Positions 1-7,245 of a DNA stretch of 14,079 nt are shown here, one piece after another. The notes under the pieces are model-generated. The model made no database searches and was not told where the DNA came from. It saw only the letters and a program-made list of their open reading frames with translations. The DNA comes from Tannerella sp. (GTDB lineage Bacteria; Bacteroidota; Bacteroidia; Bacteroidales; Tannerellaceae). Numbering within the stretch: the stretch's first letter is position 1; each line of letters starts with the position of its first letter. The DNA is taken from positions 1 to 14,079 of the forward strand of contig JAITPL010000057.1 of the NCBI GenBank assembly GCA_031289445.1. Direction: 5' to 3'. A program made the position numbers and the translations under genes.

Positions 1-377
1 GTATAAAGGATACGCGCGTCGTTCAGCCATCCCGACAGACTGCGGCGACGTATGCCGGTAGCGCGAAAGTCCTGTAGCTTGCCTGTCTCGCGGTGAAACG
101 CTACGCGCACCACTTTCAGCGTGATCATATACTTGGCATAGACAGCCGTCCACGCCTTGCCCAATTTGTCGGTCGCCACAAAGCGGTCGCTGTATTCCTC
201 CGCGTGGAGCGCCGTCAACCGCTTGACGTTCGCCAGTTTCACCTGTCCTTCGGCTACGCGCTCCGGCGTATAACCGTATTGCGTCATTCGTTCCTGTATC
301 TCCGGGTTGTTTTGTACGCCCGAAATACCGTTCTCAATGTCATGCAGTCTGGCTGCGAGTGTTCGATCTTTTTTCAT
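1..377 (-). CDS. Unrecognised protein, N-terminal 125 residues (cut by window edge)
   Basis: An open frame runs on the minus strand from an ATG whose complement is at 375-377 to the window edge without a stop. The visible protein starts MKKDRTLAARLHDIENGI and is charged and probably soluble; I see no signal peptide or membrane segment. It contains YGYTPERVAEGQ, EEYSDRFVATD and SGWLNDARILY, and looks like a folded helical protein. The protein resembles, from memory only, uncharacterised Bacteroidales proteins of about 200 residues; I cannot name a family. Codon use looks ordinary for this window, with G or C common in third positions. Its 5' side faces the 21-bp repeat array at 409-702, so any leader transcribed from farther upstream would contain that array. 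I see no TAnnTTTG promoter box between the start codon and the array. Function unknown. Confidence 0.72.
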   Translation of the reverse strand, partial: MKKDRTLAARLHDIENGISGVQNNPEIQERMTQYGYTPERVAEGQVKLANVKRLTALHAEEYSDRFVATDKLGKAWTAVYAKYMITLKVVRVAFHRETGKLQDFRATGIRRRSLSGWLNDARILY

Positions 378-408
378 GCCGTTTATTTGCTGTTATATCT
401 CGTTACAT

Positions 409-702
409 AATGATTTTGTCGTGTCGCAGAACGATTTTGTTATGTTACATTCCCGTTTTGTCGTGTCGCGGAACGGTTTTGCTGTGTTACATCATGATTT
501 TGTCGTGTCGCGGAACGATTTTGTCGTGTCGCATCATGATTTTGCTGTGTCGCAGAACGATTTTGCTCTGTTACATTCCCGTTTTGCCATATCGCGGAAC
601 GATTTTGTCGTGTTGCAGAGCCATTGCGACGTGTTGCAGAGCCATTGCGACGTGTTACATTGTCACTGCGACGTGGTGAGACGCCACTGAGAGGTGCTAA
701 GC
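409..702. repeat. 21-bp tandem repeat array, 14 units
   Basis: Fourteen back-to-back 21-bp units start at 409, 430, 451, 472, 493, 514, 535, 556, 577, 598, 619, 640, 661 and 682, with no indels. The best conserved core is TTTTGTCGTGTCG. It is followed by a variable block such as CGGAACGAT, CAGAACGAT, CATCATGAT or CATTCCCGT. Units from 619 onward have GCCATTGCGACGTG instead, and the last unit is degenerate. Because 21 is a multiple of three and the units lack stops in several frames, long open frames appear on both strands and encode heptads; I regard these as by-products. The array ends 31 bp upstream of the minus-strand gene at 1-377. There are no unique spacers, so it is not a CRISPR array. 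Confidence 0.93.
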
Positions 703-762
703 AGTCTTGTTCTATTGGCTCTATTGGAAATTGCTTGATAGATTGTTTATCTACCTTTCGCA

Positions 763-789
763 GCCTGTCTGCGACGGATACGCACAGGC
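763..789. repeat. Imperfect inverted repeat (hairpin)
   Basis: GCCTGT at 763-768 pairs with ACAGGC at 784-789, and inside it GCG (771-773) pairs with CGC (781-783), leaving CT as a bulge and ACGGATA as the loop. The loop sequence GACGGAT recurs 21 bp further on at 794-800. No U-tract follows, so there is no reason to call it a terminator. Confidence 0.5.
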
Positions 790-817
790 AGATGACGGAT
801 GTGCGACACGCGATGAT

Positions 818-840
818 GGGCGAATGCAATTCGCCCCTAC
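818..840. repeat. REP-like palindrome followed by CTAC
   Basis: GGGCGAAT (818-825) and ATTCGCCC (829-836) form a perfect 8-bp stem with a GCA loop, followed by CTAC. The outer pattern GGGCGA...TCGCCCCTAC resembles the element at 12622-12646 (GGGCGACC ... GTCCCTAC). Short palindromes of this form are common intergenic repeats in many bacteria. No REP-associated transposase gene is in the window. Confidence 0.6.
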
Positions 841-919
841 AATTAATGATAGGATAGTGCTTGTGGAATGATTTATTTTTAGTATATTTCGCGCGCGAAT
901 CTATATACTTAACACCGGG

Positions 920-953
<34 letters not shown>

Positions 954-1255
954 GTAATAAAGGGAAGTCGGGCAGTCGGTCAAAGCTAACCTGGCGGCCA
1001 AATTGTTGGAGTTGGTCGCTGAAGTTTTCAACAGGGGAGAAAACCGATTTGATAGGTGAGTTTGGTCCTAATTTCATTCTAATTTTGTTTGTTTCAGGCC
1101 ACAAAGATAAATGTTTGTTTTGACATCACCAAATTTTTCTTGAACTTTTTTTTATTTCTTTTGAAATTTATTTTTAACCGTCTGAAATTCAAGTGTTTGC
1201 AAATAGCCTTCCCAATCCCTCCAAGCTCTCTCCAAACCCTCCCCAAACCCTCTCC

Positions 1256-1394
1256 AACATGCTCTAACATGCTCCCACATCTCTCACATCTCTCACATCT
1301 CTCACGTCTCTCACGTCTCTCACATCTCTAACATGCTCCCACATCTCTCACGTCCCCAACGTCCCCAATGTCCTTCACATGCGCCCACATCTCC
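1256..1394. repeat. 9-bp pyrimidine-rich tandem array
   Basis: Two copies of AACATGCTCY at 1256-1275 are followed by 9-bp units CACATCTCT or CACGTCTCT starting at 1276, 1285, 1294, 1303, 1312 and 1321. After a 10-bp AACATGCTCC interruption come related units at 1340, 1349, 1358, 1367 and 1376 (CACGTCCCC, AACGTCCCC, AATGTCCTT and so on). The strand is strongly pyrimidine-rich. It lies 110 bp beyond the stop codon of the GxGYxYP gene. Confidence 0.85.
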
Positions 1395-1503
1395 AAACTC
1401 TCTCCCCCCTGCCATCGCACACCACCACAGTACGCCTATGCCGCAAGAGCCTTCTTCTCTCCTCAATGGTATTGCAATATTGGCTTAAAATTTTATGTAT
1501 CAC

Positions 1504-3423
1504 CTATTGATATTTCGGATTTTCTTTCAGAAACGTTTTATACAGCTCGAAGAAGGTAGGTGCGTCCACCAATACGATGTCCGGGTCAAGGCGTTTCAGC
1601 TCCTCCGTAACCCGAACGTACCATTCGGGGCTTTTCAGAATATTGCGAAACCAGTGGAAAGGTATTTCGCGGGCTTTAACACGTTCCACAACCTGAGCCG
1701 CTGCCACGCTTGGGTTGGCGTCGTTTATGTCCCAGTCCGAGCGCAATACAGGCATTCCTTTGTGCAGCATGGTTACAGGGACTTTTTGCGGAACTATGCC
1801 GTTCGGACTGAAAGACAAATAAGCATCCAGACCTTTGCTACTCAGCCCTTCGGCAAATCCGTCTATCACAAAACCCGTTACGGTCAGTCCCCAGAGCTTG
1901 TAGTAAGGTTTGCAGTGATTCGCCCAGTCTGCTGTTCCGTCGGGAAGACCGGAAAGACGAGGCTCCTGCAATTCTCCCGGATTGAGGTAACCCGCTCCAT
2001 TGTCGGCCGCCACAAAATAGTCGTTGTCACTTGCCGTTTCCCGCCGGTACTCCCAAGCCATCGGGACACGCTCCGACAATACCGGACTGATGCTCCACAT
2101 CATCGGTGTTTTTCCCCGCGAAGGATTATCCCAAAGAGTAGGCGTAGTTTGCGACAACCATGATGACGCATCATAATCACCCACATAAAAAACGATCAAC
2201 TGCTTTTTCCCCAGCGACAGTTTACCGTTTGCATCCAGATAATCTTTGGCTTGCAGCTCTTCTTTTGTAACCCATTTTTGCGGATACTCGTCCTTCAACG
2301 GATAATGTTGCCAAAAAGAAGCATTGGCCAAAGCGCCGTAACCGATGGCGTCGGCGTCCTTGAAAGCGTTATAGGCCCCTATCGTCCGCGAATATTCCCA
2401 TTCGGTTGGCACGTCTTCGTGCATACCGCCTGCATGTTGCGTATATTTGTAAGCCCAGGGCGGAAATCCTCCGAGATAGGTAAATGTTTTGCCGTTTCCG
2501 TTCTGTTTGTATGCCAGCAAGAGCATTTCTTCAAGTATTTGCCGGTCTGCTCCGGCTGATTGGCGTGCGTCGTCGGTCGCTTTTTCATCCGCCCAGGGAC
2601 TGAGATCGTAGAAGAAAGCCTTTTTACCGACAAAAAAGTCATGATTGGTCAGCGTGTGATGGTTGCCTGGCGCGACCGTCGGCTTCTGCAACCAGAACTG
2701 GTCGATATAGTACGCTGCATAAGCAGTGTTGCATTTTTCCCGCTTTAGATAATGCTCTATAAACCAGCGATAGGCGTCAATTTTGGAAGAACCGCTTGAT
2801 GCAATATCCGTTCCGGGAATTTTTCCCGAGCCGGTAAACATGGAAGAGCCGTCTCTGTTAAGCAGCCATCTTTTTACCGGAATCCTGGGACCCTCAAGTA
2901 TCAGCCTGGAATACAACGACGAAAGCGACAGGTCGTATCTTACGGCAATAAGGTCTTCAACGCCTGCAATTGATGAAGCGAGGTTGCTTGTAGCCGCTAC
3001 GGCAGGGTCATACACTACTGCGCCACGTATGTCATTCTTGAATTTCGTAACCAGTTCCACAATATCTCCGACCTGTTCTTCGCTTACATCTCCAAGCCAT
3101 TTCCCCGACCGGCGATACTTATCCCACCAGTAGCGGTCGATATTAACGCCTCCGTTTTCTACGTAAAACAGATATAATCGGGGTTTCTGACGGTTGACAA
3201 TACCTTGCAGCGTTGCTGCGGCATGAATATGCTCCCATACAGTCAGTGCGTTTTCCGGTTGATTGACGTCCAACCGATTCAAGTATTGCATATCGAAGAG
3301 AGTTACGGCTCCTTCGACAAACTGTGGCTTGCGGGCCTGGGCTGACGAACTTGTTACGTTGCATACTGACAGGCATAATAACAATGCTGTGATGCTTGTT
3401 GCTCTATAAATATTCCTTTTCAT
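1504..3423 (-). CDS. Secreted GxGYxYP-family protein (putative glycoside hydrolase)
   Basis: The protein is 639 residues from the ATG at 3423. It opens with a basic stretch and a hydrophobic core (MKRNIYRATSITALLLCLSV) and a likely signal-peptidase I site after SSSAQA, so it should be exported to the periplasm or beyond; no lipobox cysteine is evident. The motif GAGYLNP at about residues 476-482 and the aromatic-rich segments (FWLQKPTVAPGNHH, GGFPPWAYKYT, FVIDGFAEGLSSKG) match my knowledge of the GxGYxYP family, N- and C-terminal domains, which is common in Bacteroidetes and regarded as a putative glycoside hydrolase. The enzymatic activity is not established. The frame stays open upstream to an ATG at 3486, but that codon falls inside the predicted promoter box (3484-3491), so the shorter start with the signal peptide is right. 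It is divergent from thrS and shares no operon partner in view. Confidence 0.88.
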   Translation of the reverse strand: MKRNIYRATSITALLLCLSVCNVTSSSAQARKPQFVEGAVTLFDMQYLNRLDVNQPENALTVWEHIHAAATLQGIVNRQKPRLYLFYVENGGVNIDRYWWDKYRRSGKWLGDVSEEQVGDIVELVTKFKNDIRGAVVYDPAVAATSNLASSIAGVEDLIAVRYDLSLSSLYSRLILEGPRIPVKRWLLNRDGSSMFTGSGKIPGTDIASSGSSKIDAYRWFIEHYLKREKCNTAYAAYYIDQFWLQKPTVAPGNHHTLTNHDFFVGKKAFFYDLSPWADEKATDDARQSAGADRQILEEMLLLAYKQNGNGKTFTYLGGFPPWAYKYTQHAGGMHEDVPTEWEYSRTIGAYNAFKDADAIGYGALANASFWQHYPLKDEYPQKWVTKEELQAKDYLDANGKLSLGKKQLIVFYVGDYDASSWLSQTTPTLWDNPSRGKTPMMWSISPVLSERVPMAWEYRRETASDNDYFVAADNGAGYLNPGELQEPRLSGLPDGTADWANHCKPYYKLWGLTVTGFVIDGFAEGLSSKGLDAYLSFSPNGIVPQKVPVTMLHKGMPVLRSDWDINDANPSVAAAQVVERVKAREIPFHWFRNILKSPEWYVRVTEELKRLDPDIVLVDAPTFFELYKTFLKENPKYQ

Positions 3424-3483
3424 TTGTATTCCCATTTCTGTAAAGGCTTGTTGGTTACGCCTTACATTGAACTTAACCGACTG

Positions 3484-3516
3484 CAAAGATAAGCAAGTTT
3501 TTTGTATTTGCGCAAA
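3484..3516 (-). promoter_or_regulatory. Bacteroidetes-type promoter for the GxGYxYP gene
   Basis: Read on the minus strand, TTTG (3516-3513) is followed after 21 bp by TATCTTTG (3491-3484), matching the TTTG / TAnnTTTG consensus of the Bacteroidetes primary sigma factor. Transcription would start near 3477, giving a leader of about 54 nt before the ATG at 3423. This excludes the upstream ATG at 3486 as the start. Confidence 0.65.
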
Positions 3517-3610
3517 AAACTGTTGTATCCAGTGTAGCTTATCCGACTTGCGGTTATGAAAATTTCACCGTTCGGGCGAGATAGCGCTTCAAAAAAAGTT
3601 TTAGCCGATA

Positions 3611-3645
3611 TTTGGATGCAGTTTTCAATTTTTTTATTACCTTTG
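3611..3645 (+). promoter_or_regulatory. Bacteroidetes-type promoter for thrS
   Basis: TACCTTTG at 3638-3645 matches TAnnTTTG. A TTTG lies at 3611-3614, 23 bp upstream, slightly longer than the spacing of the divergent promoter. Predicted transcription start near 3652, so the leader before the ATG at 3680 would be under 30 nt and too short for a T-box or similar riboswitch. Confidence 0.55.
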
Positions 3646-3679
3646 CAGTCCGAAAAAATGAATTTTTCACTATTATACG

Positions 3680-5626
3680 ATGATAAAGATAACATTTCCG
3701 GATAGCTCGATAAGAGAGTTTGCTGCGGGGACTACCGCGATGCAGATTGCCGAGAGCATCAGTCAGCGGCTGGCGCAAGACGTGCTGGCCGCCAAAGTCA
3801 ACGGTGAAGTGTGGGACCTTACTCGTCCCATCTTTGCCGACGCATCCCTGCAACTGCTTAAATGGGATGACGACGAAGGTAAACATGCCTTCTGGCATTC
3901 GAGCGCTCACCTGATGGCTGAGGCGCTGCAAGAGTTGTATCCAAACGTCAAGTTCGGCATAGGGCCTGCCGTCGAAAACGGCTTTTACTATGACGTCGAT
4001 CTGGGCGACCTCACCCTTACCGACGCCGATTTCGCCGCTATCGAAGCTAAGATGACCGAACTGGCCGGCAAAAAGGAAGAAATAAAACGTGCCGACATAG
4101 CTAAAGCCGACGCGCTGACCCTCTTCGGCAATCGCGGCGAGGCCTATAAGACCGAGCTGATAAGCGAACTCGAAGACGGTCATATCACAACCTATACGCA
4201 GGGCGCGTTCACCGACCTCTGCCGCGGGCCGCATCTGCCCGATACTTCATACATAAAGGCTATCAAGATAACCGCGCTTGCCGGCGCTTACTGGCGTGGC
4301 GACGAGACGCGCAAGCAACTGACACGTATCTACGGCATCACTTTCCCCCGAAAGAAGCAGCTGGACGAATATCTCGTTCTGCTCGAAGAAGCCAAGAAAC
4401 GCGACCATCGCAAGGTAGGCAAGGAACTGGAACTGTTCACCTTTTCGCAGAACGTCGGCGCAGGGTTGCCGCTCTGGTTGCCGCGAGGCACGCAGCTGAG
4501 GCTCAAACTCGAAGACTTCCTCAAGCGCATACAGAAAAAGTACGGCTACAAGCAGGTTATCACTCCGCATATCGGCAGCAAACAACTCTACGTTACGTCC
4601 GGTCATTACGAGAAATACGGCAAGGATTCGTTTCAGCCCATACATACCCCTCAAGAAGGCGAGGAATTTCTCTTGAAGCCCATGAACTGCCCGCATCACT
4701 GCGAGATATTTAAGGCCTTCCCGCGCTCTTACAAAGACCTTCCGCTGAGGCTGGCCGAGTTCGGTACTGTCTATCGCTACGAACAGAGCGGCGAGTTGCA
4801 CGGACTGACGCGAGTTCGCGGATTCACGCAGGATGATGCGCATATCTTCTGCCGCCCCGACCAGCTCAAAGGCGAGTTCCTCAAAGTGATGGACATCATT
4901 TTCATCATCTTCAAGGCGCTTAATTTCGAGAAGTTTGAGGCGCAGATATCTCTAAGAGACCCCGCTGACCGCCAGAAATATATCGGCTCCGACGAGAACT
5001 GGGAGAAGGCCGAGCAGGCTATCATAGAGGCTTGTCGGGAGAAAGGTCTGCCCGCGCGGGTCGAACTCGGAGAAGCCGCTTTCTATGGCCCTAAGCTCGA
5101 TTTCATGGTCAAGGATGCTATCGGTCGCCGCTGGCAGCTGGGCACTATACAGGTGGACTACAACCTGCCAGAGCGCTTCGAACTCGAATATACAGGCGAG
5201 GACAATCAGAAGCATCGTCCGGTGATGATTCACCGCGCACCCTTCGGCTCTATGGAGCGCTTTGTGGCAGTGCTTATCGAGCATACCGCCGGTAAGTTCC
5301 CGCTGTGGCTCACCCCCGACCAGGTGGCAATCCTGCCTATCGGCGAGCGTTTCAACGACTATGCCGCGCAGATAGCCCGCACTCTCGAAGAAAATGACAT
5401 CAGCGTCATCGTTGACGACCGCAACGAAAAAATAGGCCGAAAGATACGTGATAATGAGCTTAAACGCATACCGTACATGCTTATAGTCGGCGAAAAAGAA
5501 ATGGAAAATGATGAAGTTTCTGTAAGAAAACAGGGCGAAGGTGATAAAGGTTCAATAAAATTTACTACCTTTGCAGCGCAAATCTCACAAGAAATTGATG
5601 AAATGCTTAACAGTTGGAAGAAATAA
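3680..5626 (+). CDS. thrS: Threonyl-tRNA synthetase
   Basis: A 648-residue class II aminoacyl-tRNA synthetase that charges tRNA-Thr in the cytoplasm; full length for the family. Domain order: TGS domain (about 1-62); editing domain with HSSAH (H73, H77) and CRGPH (C181, H185), the metal-like site that removes mischarged serine; catalytic core (about 245-540) with motif 2 [17 protein letters not shown]; and the C-terminal anticodon-binding domain (about 545-645). The three zinc ligands that hold threonine are visible: C337 in MNCPHH, H388 in DDAHIF and H518 in MIHRA. Start ATG at 3680 is the first in frame after the predicted promoter. It heads the conserved thrS-infC-rpmI-rplT order. The 3' end also contains a promoter-like box for infC (5566-5573). 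In E. coli thrS is translationally autoregulated by a tRNA mimic in its leader; the leader here looks too short for that. Confidence 0.98.
   Translation: MIKITFPDSSIREFAAGTTAMQIAESISQRLAQDVLAAKVNGEVWDLTRPIFADASLQLLKWDDDEGKHAFWHSSAHLMAEALQELYPNVKFGIGPAVENGFYYDVDLGDLTLTDADFAAIEAKMTELAGKKEEIKRADIAKADALTLFGNRGEAYKTELISELEDGHITTYTQGAFTDLCRGPHLPDTSYIKAIKITALAGAYWRGDETRKQLTRIYGITFPRKKQLDEYLVLLEEAKKRDHRKVGKELELFTFSQNVGAGLPLWLPRGTQLRLKLEDFLKRIQKKYGYKQVITPHIGSKQLYVTSGHYEKYGKDSFQPIHTPQEGEEFLLKPMNCPHHCEIFKAFPRSYKDLPLRLAEFGTVYRYEQSGELHGLTRVRGFTQDDAHIFCRPDQLKGEFLKVMDIIFIIFKALNFEKFEAQISLRDPADRQKYIGSDENWEKAEQAIIEACREKGLPARVELGEAAFYGPKLDFMVKDAIGRRWQLGTIQVDYNLPERFELEYTGEDNQKHRPVMIHRAPFGSMERFVAVLIEHTAGKFPLWLTPDQVAILPIGERFNDYAAQIARTLEENDISVIVDDRNEKIGRKIRDNELKRIPYMLIVGEKEMENDEVSVRKQGEGDKGSIKFTTFAAQISQEIDEMLNSWKK
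5566..5573 (+). promoter_or_regulatory. Promoter-like -7 box inside the end of thrS
   Basis: TACCTTTG, identical to the thrS -7 box and followed by the same GCAG, lies 53 bp before the thrS stop. It would give a start near 5580 and a leader of about 75 nt for infC. I see no matching TTTG 19-23 bp upstream, so the case rests on the -7 box and position. Confidence 0.4.
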
Positions 5627-5638
5627 TATTAATAATAT

Positions 5639-5656
5639 AGGAGGACAAATTACATT
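5639..5656 (+). promoter_or_regulatory. Strong Shine-Dalgarno site and in-frame ATT before infC
   Basis: AGGAGG at 5639-5644 is the only full Shine-Dalgarno match I noticed ahead of a gene here. The in-frame triplets that follow are ATT (5654), TTG (5657) and ATG (5660), with spacings of 9, 12 and 15 nt. The ATT has the most usual spacing. In E. coli infC starts with AUU, through which IF3 represses its own translation. Confidence 0.55.
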
Positions 5657-6355
5657 TTGATGAGAAACGATAGAAGTAAAGAACAATACAGGGTTAACGA
5701 GCGTATTAACGTGCCTGAAGTGCGTATTATAGGCGACAACATAACCAGCGGCGTCTATTCCATTAACAAAGCCATTCAGATGGCCGAGGATATGGGGCAG
5801 GACCTTGTCGAGGTCTCGCGTAACGCGGTGCCGCCTGTATGCAAAATTATTGATTATCAAAAGTTCCTTTACCAGCAGAAGATGCGGCAAAAGGAGCAGA
5901 AAGCAAAGGCAGTGAAGATAACCGTCAAGGAGATACGTTTTGGTCCGCAGACCGACGACCACGACTATGACTTCAAACTGCGGCACGCCAAAGAGTTCCT
6001 CGAAGAGGGCGCCAAAGTCAAGGCTTATGTCTTTTTCAAGGGACGTTCGATACTCTTCAAGGAGCAGGGCGAGGTCTTGCTGCTTCGTTTCGCCAACGAT
6101 CTGGAAGATTACGGCAAGGTAGAACAGATGCCTGTTCTCGAAGGTAAACGCATGATTATCATGCTGACGCCCGGCAATAAACGCGCTTCGGCTGTTGCCG
6201 CCGCCGCTCAATCTCAGGCCGCCGCCACTGCTACCGTTACTACTGCTCGTGCCGAGACTTCCGTGCACGCACAGCCCAAGCAGACCATCCAACAGCGCCT
6301 CAAGAAGCGCGAAGGCCTGCAGAAAGATGACGACGCCTCATCAAGCGCCTCATAA
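5657..6355 (+). CDS. infC: Translation initiation factor IF-3 with C-terminal extension
   Basis: IF-3 binds the 30S subunit, discriminates against non-standard start codons and initiator mismatches, and prevents 50S joining. From the ATG at 5660 the protein has 231 residues. The N-terminal domain (about 7-75) includes [17 protein letters not shown] and [15 protein letters not shown]; the linker [11 protein letters not shown] and C-terminal domain (about 83-171, with [17 protein letters not shown]) are all typical. Residues 172-231 are an added Ala/Thr/Gln-rich then charged tail ending in a serine run, absent from the 180-residue E. coli protein. The start is uncertain: ATT 5654, TTG 5657 and ATG 5660 are adjacent and in frame. 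I give TTG as the conventional codon nearest the AGGAGG at 5639-5644, but ATT has the better spacing. It lies 30 bp after thrS and 58 bp before rpmI. Confidence 0.96.
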   Translation: MMRNDRSKEQYRVNERINVPEVRIIGDNITSGVYSINKAIQMAEDMGQDLVEVSRNAVPPVCKIIDYQKFLYQQKMRQKEQKAKAVKITVKEIRFGPQTDDHDYDFKLRHAKEFLEEGAKVKAYVFFKGRSILFKEQGEVLLLRFANDLEDYGKVEQMPVLEGKRMIIMLTPGNKRASAVAAAAQSQAAATATVTTARAETSVHAQPKQTIQQRLKKREGLQKDDDASSSAS

Positions 6356-6413
6356 GTGATTGAAAATGAAAGATTTAGAGTATTTATAAATTAACAATTA
6401 AAATTTAAAAGTT

Positions 6414-6611
6414 ATGCCAAAATTGAAGACTAATTCCGGTGCCAAAAAGAGGTTCGCCCTTACCGGAACAGGTAAAATTAAAAGGAAACATGCTTTCAAA
6501 AGTCATATTCTGACGAAGAAGACCAAGAAGCAGAAGCGTAATTTGACCCACGTAGGGTTGGTTGCGGGCGCCGACATTAGCAACATTAAGAAATTATTGT
6601 GTTTAAAGTAG
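6414..6611 (+). CDS. rpmI: 50S ribosomal protein L35 (bL35)
   Basis: A 65-residue, very basic protein of normal length for L35. It opens with [24 protein letters not shown] and has the Lys/Arg-rich centre (KTKKQKRNL) typical of the family, then [13 protein letters not shown] near the end. It binds 23S rRNA in the large subunit. The 58-nt gap after infC is AT-rich, and the ATG is preceded by AATTAAAATTTAAAAGTT with no Shine-Dalgarno site, the usual situation in Bacteroidetes. Almost the same AT-rich block precedes rplT. It should be co-transcribed with infC and rplT. Confidence 0.98.
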   Translation: MPKLKTNSGAKKRFALTGTGKIKRKHAFKSHILTKKTKKQKRNLTHVGLVAGADISNIKKLLCLK

Positions 6612-6645
6612 TCGCTATCAGGAGTTTATTACATTTTTATTAACC

Positions 6646-6692
6646 GAATGTATAGCACCCAAGTTCATCTCGCGAAGGTGGCGCTAACATTC
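6646..6692 (+). promoter_or_regulatory. Hairpin in the rpmI-rplT spacer, possible L20 control site
   Basis: GAATGT (6646-6651) pairs with ACATTC (6687-6692); after a bulged A6652, TAGC (6653-6656) pairs with GCTA (6683-6686); then ACC (6657-6659) can pair with GGT (6677-6679) with three unpaired bases at 6680-6682. The structure ends 19 nt before the rplT ATG. L20 represses its own operon through mRNA structures in E. coli and Bacillus; whether this hairpin mimics an L20 rRNA site is inference. Confidence 0.4.
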
Positions 6693-6711
6693 AAAAAACA
6701 AAATTAAAATT

Positions 6712-7059
6712 ATGCCAAGATCAGTAAATCATGTTGCCTCAAGAGCAAAAAGAAAACGGATTTTGAAACTCACAAGGGGTTACTTCGGCGCACGTCGCAA
6801 TGTATGGACAGTTGCCAAGAACACTTGGGAGAAAGGTTTAACCTACGCTTTCCGCGACCGCCGCGCAAAGAAACGCAACTTCCGCGCACTGTGGATACAG
6901 CGTATCAATGCGGGCGCACGTCTCGAAGGCCTCTCCTACTCGCGCCTTATGGGCGCTCTGAAGGAAGCGGGCATCGAGATCAACCGCAAAGTTCTCGCCG
7001 ATTTGGCGATGAACAATCCGGAAGCGTTCAAAGCCGTCATTGCCAAGGCGAAGCGTTGA
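6712..7059 (+). CDS. rplT: 50S ribosomal protein L20 (bL20)
   Basis: A 115-residue basic protein of the usual length, with the family's N-terminal [20 protein letters not shown] and [14 protein letters not shown], the central [20 protein letters not shown] and the C-terminal [27 protein letters not shown]. It is an early-assembly 23S rRNA binder of the large subunit. It is the last gene of the thrS-infC-rpmI-rplT cluster. The start codon follows ACAAAATTAAAATT without a Shine-Dalgarno site. The 100-nt spacer from rpmI contains a hairpin (6646-6692) that may be a regulatory site for L20. A strong hairpin 187 bp downstream (7246-7285) is the probable end of the transcript. Confidence 0.98.
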   Translation: MPRSVNHVASRAKRKRILKLTRGYFGARRNVWTVAKNTWEKGLTYAFRDRRAKKRNFRALWIQRINAGARLEGLSYSRLMGALKEAGIEINRKVLADLAMNNPEAFKAVIAKAKR

Positions 7060-7245
7060 GTTAAGCCGCACAGTTCGATTGGGAAACTCATCAAATAACG
7101 AAAAATTCCGAGACACGCTCATGTAACTAATGGCGGGCCGCGTCCCTTTCGGGGGATATGCATCGTGCACGGCGGATTACAAAGGTTTCGTGGCGCTCAA
7201 ATCCTGTCATTGGAGTTTGCACAAATCCACTGTGCGGCCGTTACA
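7060..7245. other. Non-coding stretch after rplT with short hairpins, function unknown
   Basis: I see no gene here. The sequence is not AT-rich and holds several small inverted repeats: TCCC/GGGA around 7143-7155, GCA-TCG-TGC near 7161-7169, and GCACA/TGTGC with a 7-nt loop at 7220-7236. The block TTACAAAG occurs twice, after GGCGGA (ending about 7184) and after GGCCG (ending about 7248), roughly 65 bp apart. It could be a long 3' untranslated region or a small RNA ending at the hairpin at 7246-7285. Confidence 0.4.

Noticed and set aside
307..690. 127-codon plus-strand frame with NDFVVSQ-type heptads as a protein gene
   Set aside because: Its start lies antisense within the gene at 1-377 and its length is explained by a stop-free 21-bp repeat; no promoter or start context supports it.
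409..702. CRISPR array
   Set aside because: Units are contiguous, 21 bp long and vary inside the unit; there are no unique spacers of 30-40 bp and no cas genes.
440..829. 129-codon minus-strand frame with NRSATRQ-type heptads as a protein gene
   Set aside because: Also a by-product of the repeat; the N-terminal part crosses the hairpins at 763-840 and looks non-coding.
1089..1331. 80-codon plus-strand frame ending in LSHLSHLSRLSRL
   Set aside because: It is the translated 9-bp array preceded by AT-rich sequence.
1470..1479. TATTGCAATA palindrome as a terminator for the GxGYxYP gene
   Set aside because: It has no loop and too weak a stem, and no T-run follows in the right direction.
3424..3486. 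N-terminal extension of the GxGYxYP protein to the ATG at 3486
   Set aside because: The ATG is inside the predicted promoter box and the extension would bury the signal peptide.
3646..3679. T-box or tRNA-mimic leader for thrS
   Set aside because: The predicted leader is under 30 nt, too short for either structure.
3554..4234. 226-codon minus-strand frame opposite thrS
   Set aside because: It is antisense to conserved thrS codons; long shadow frames are expected in such sequence.
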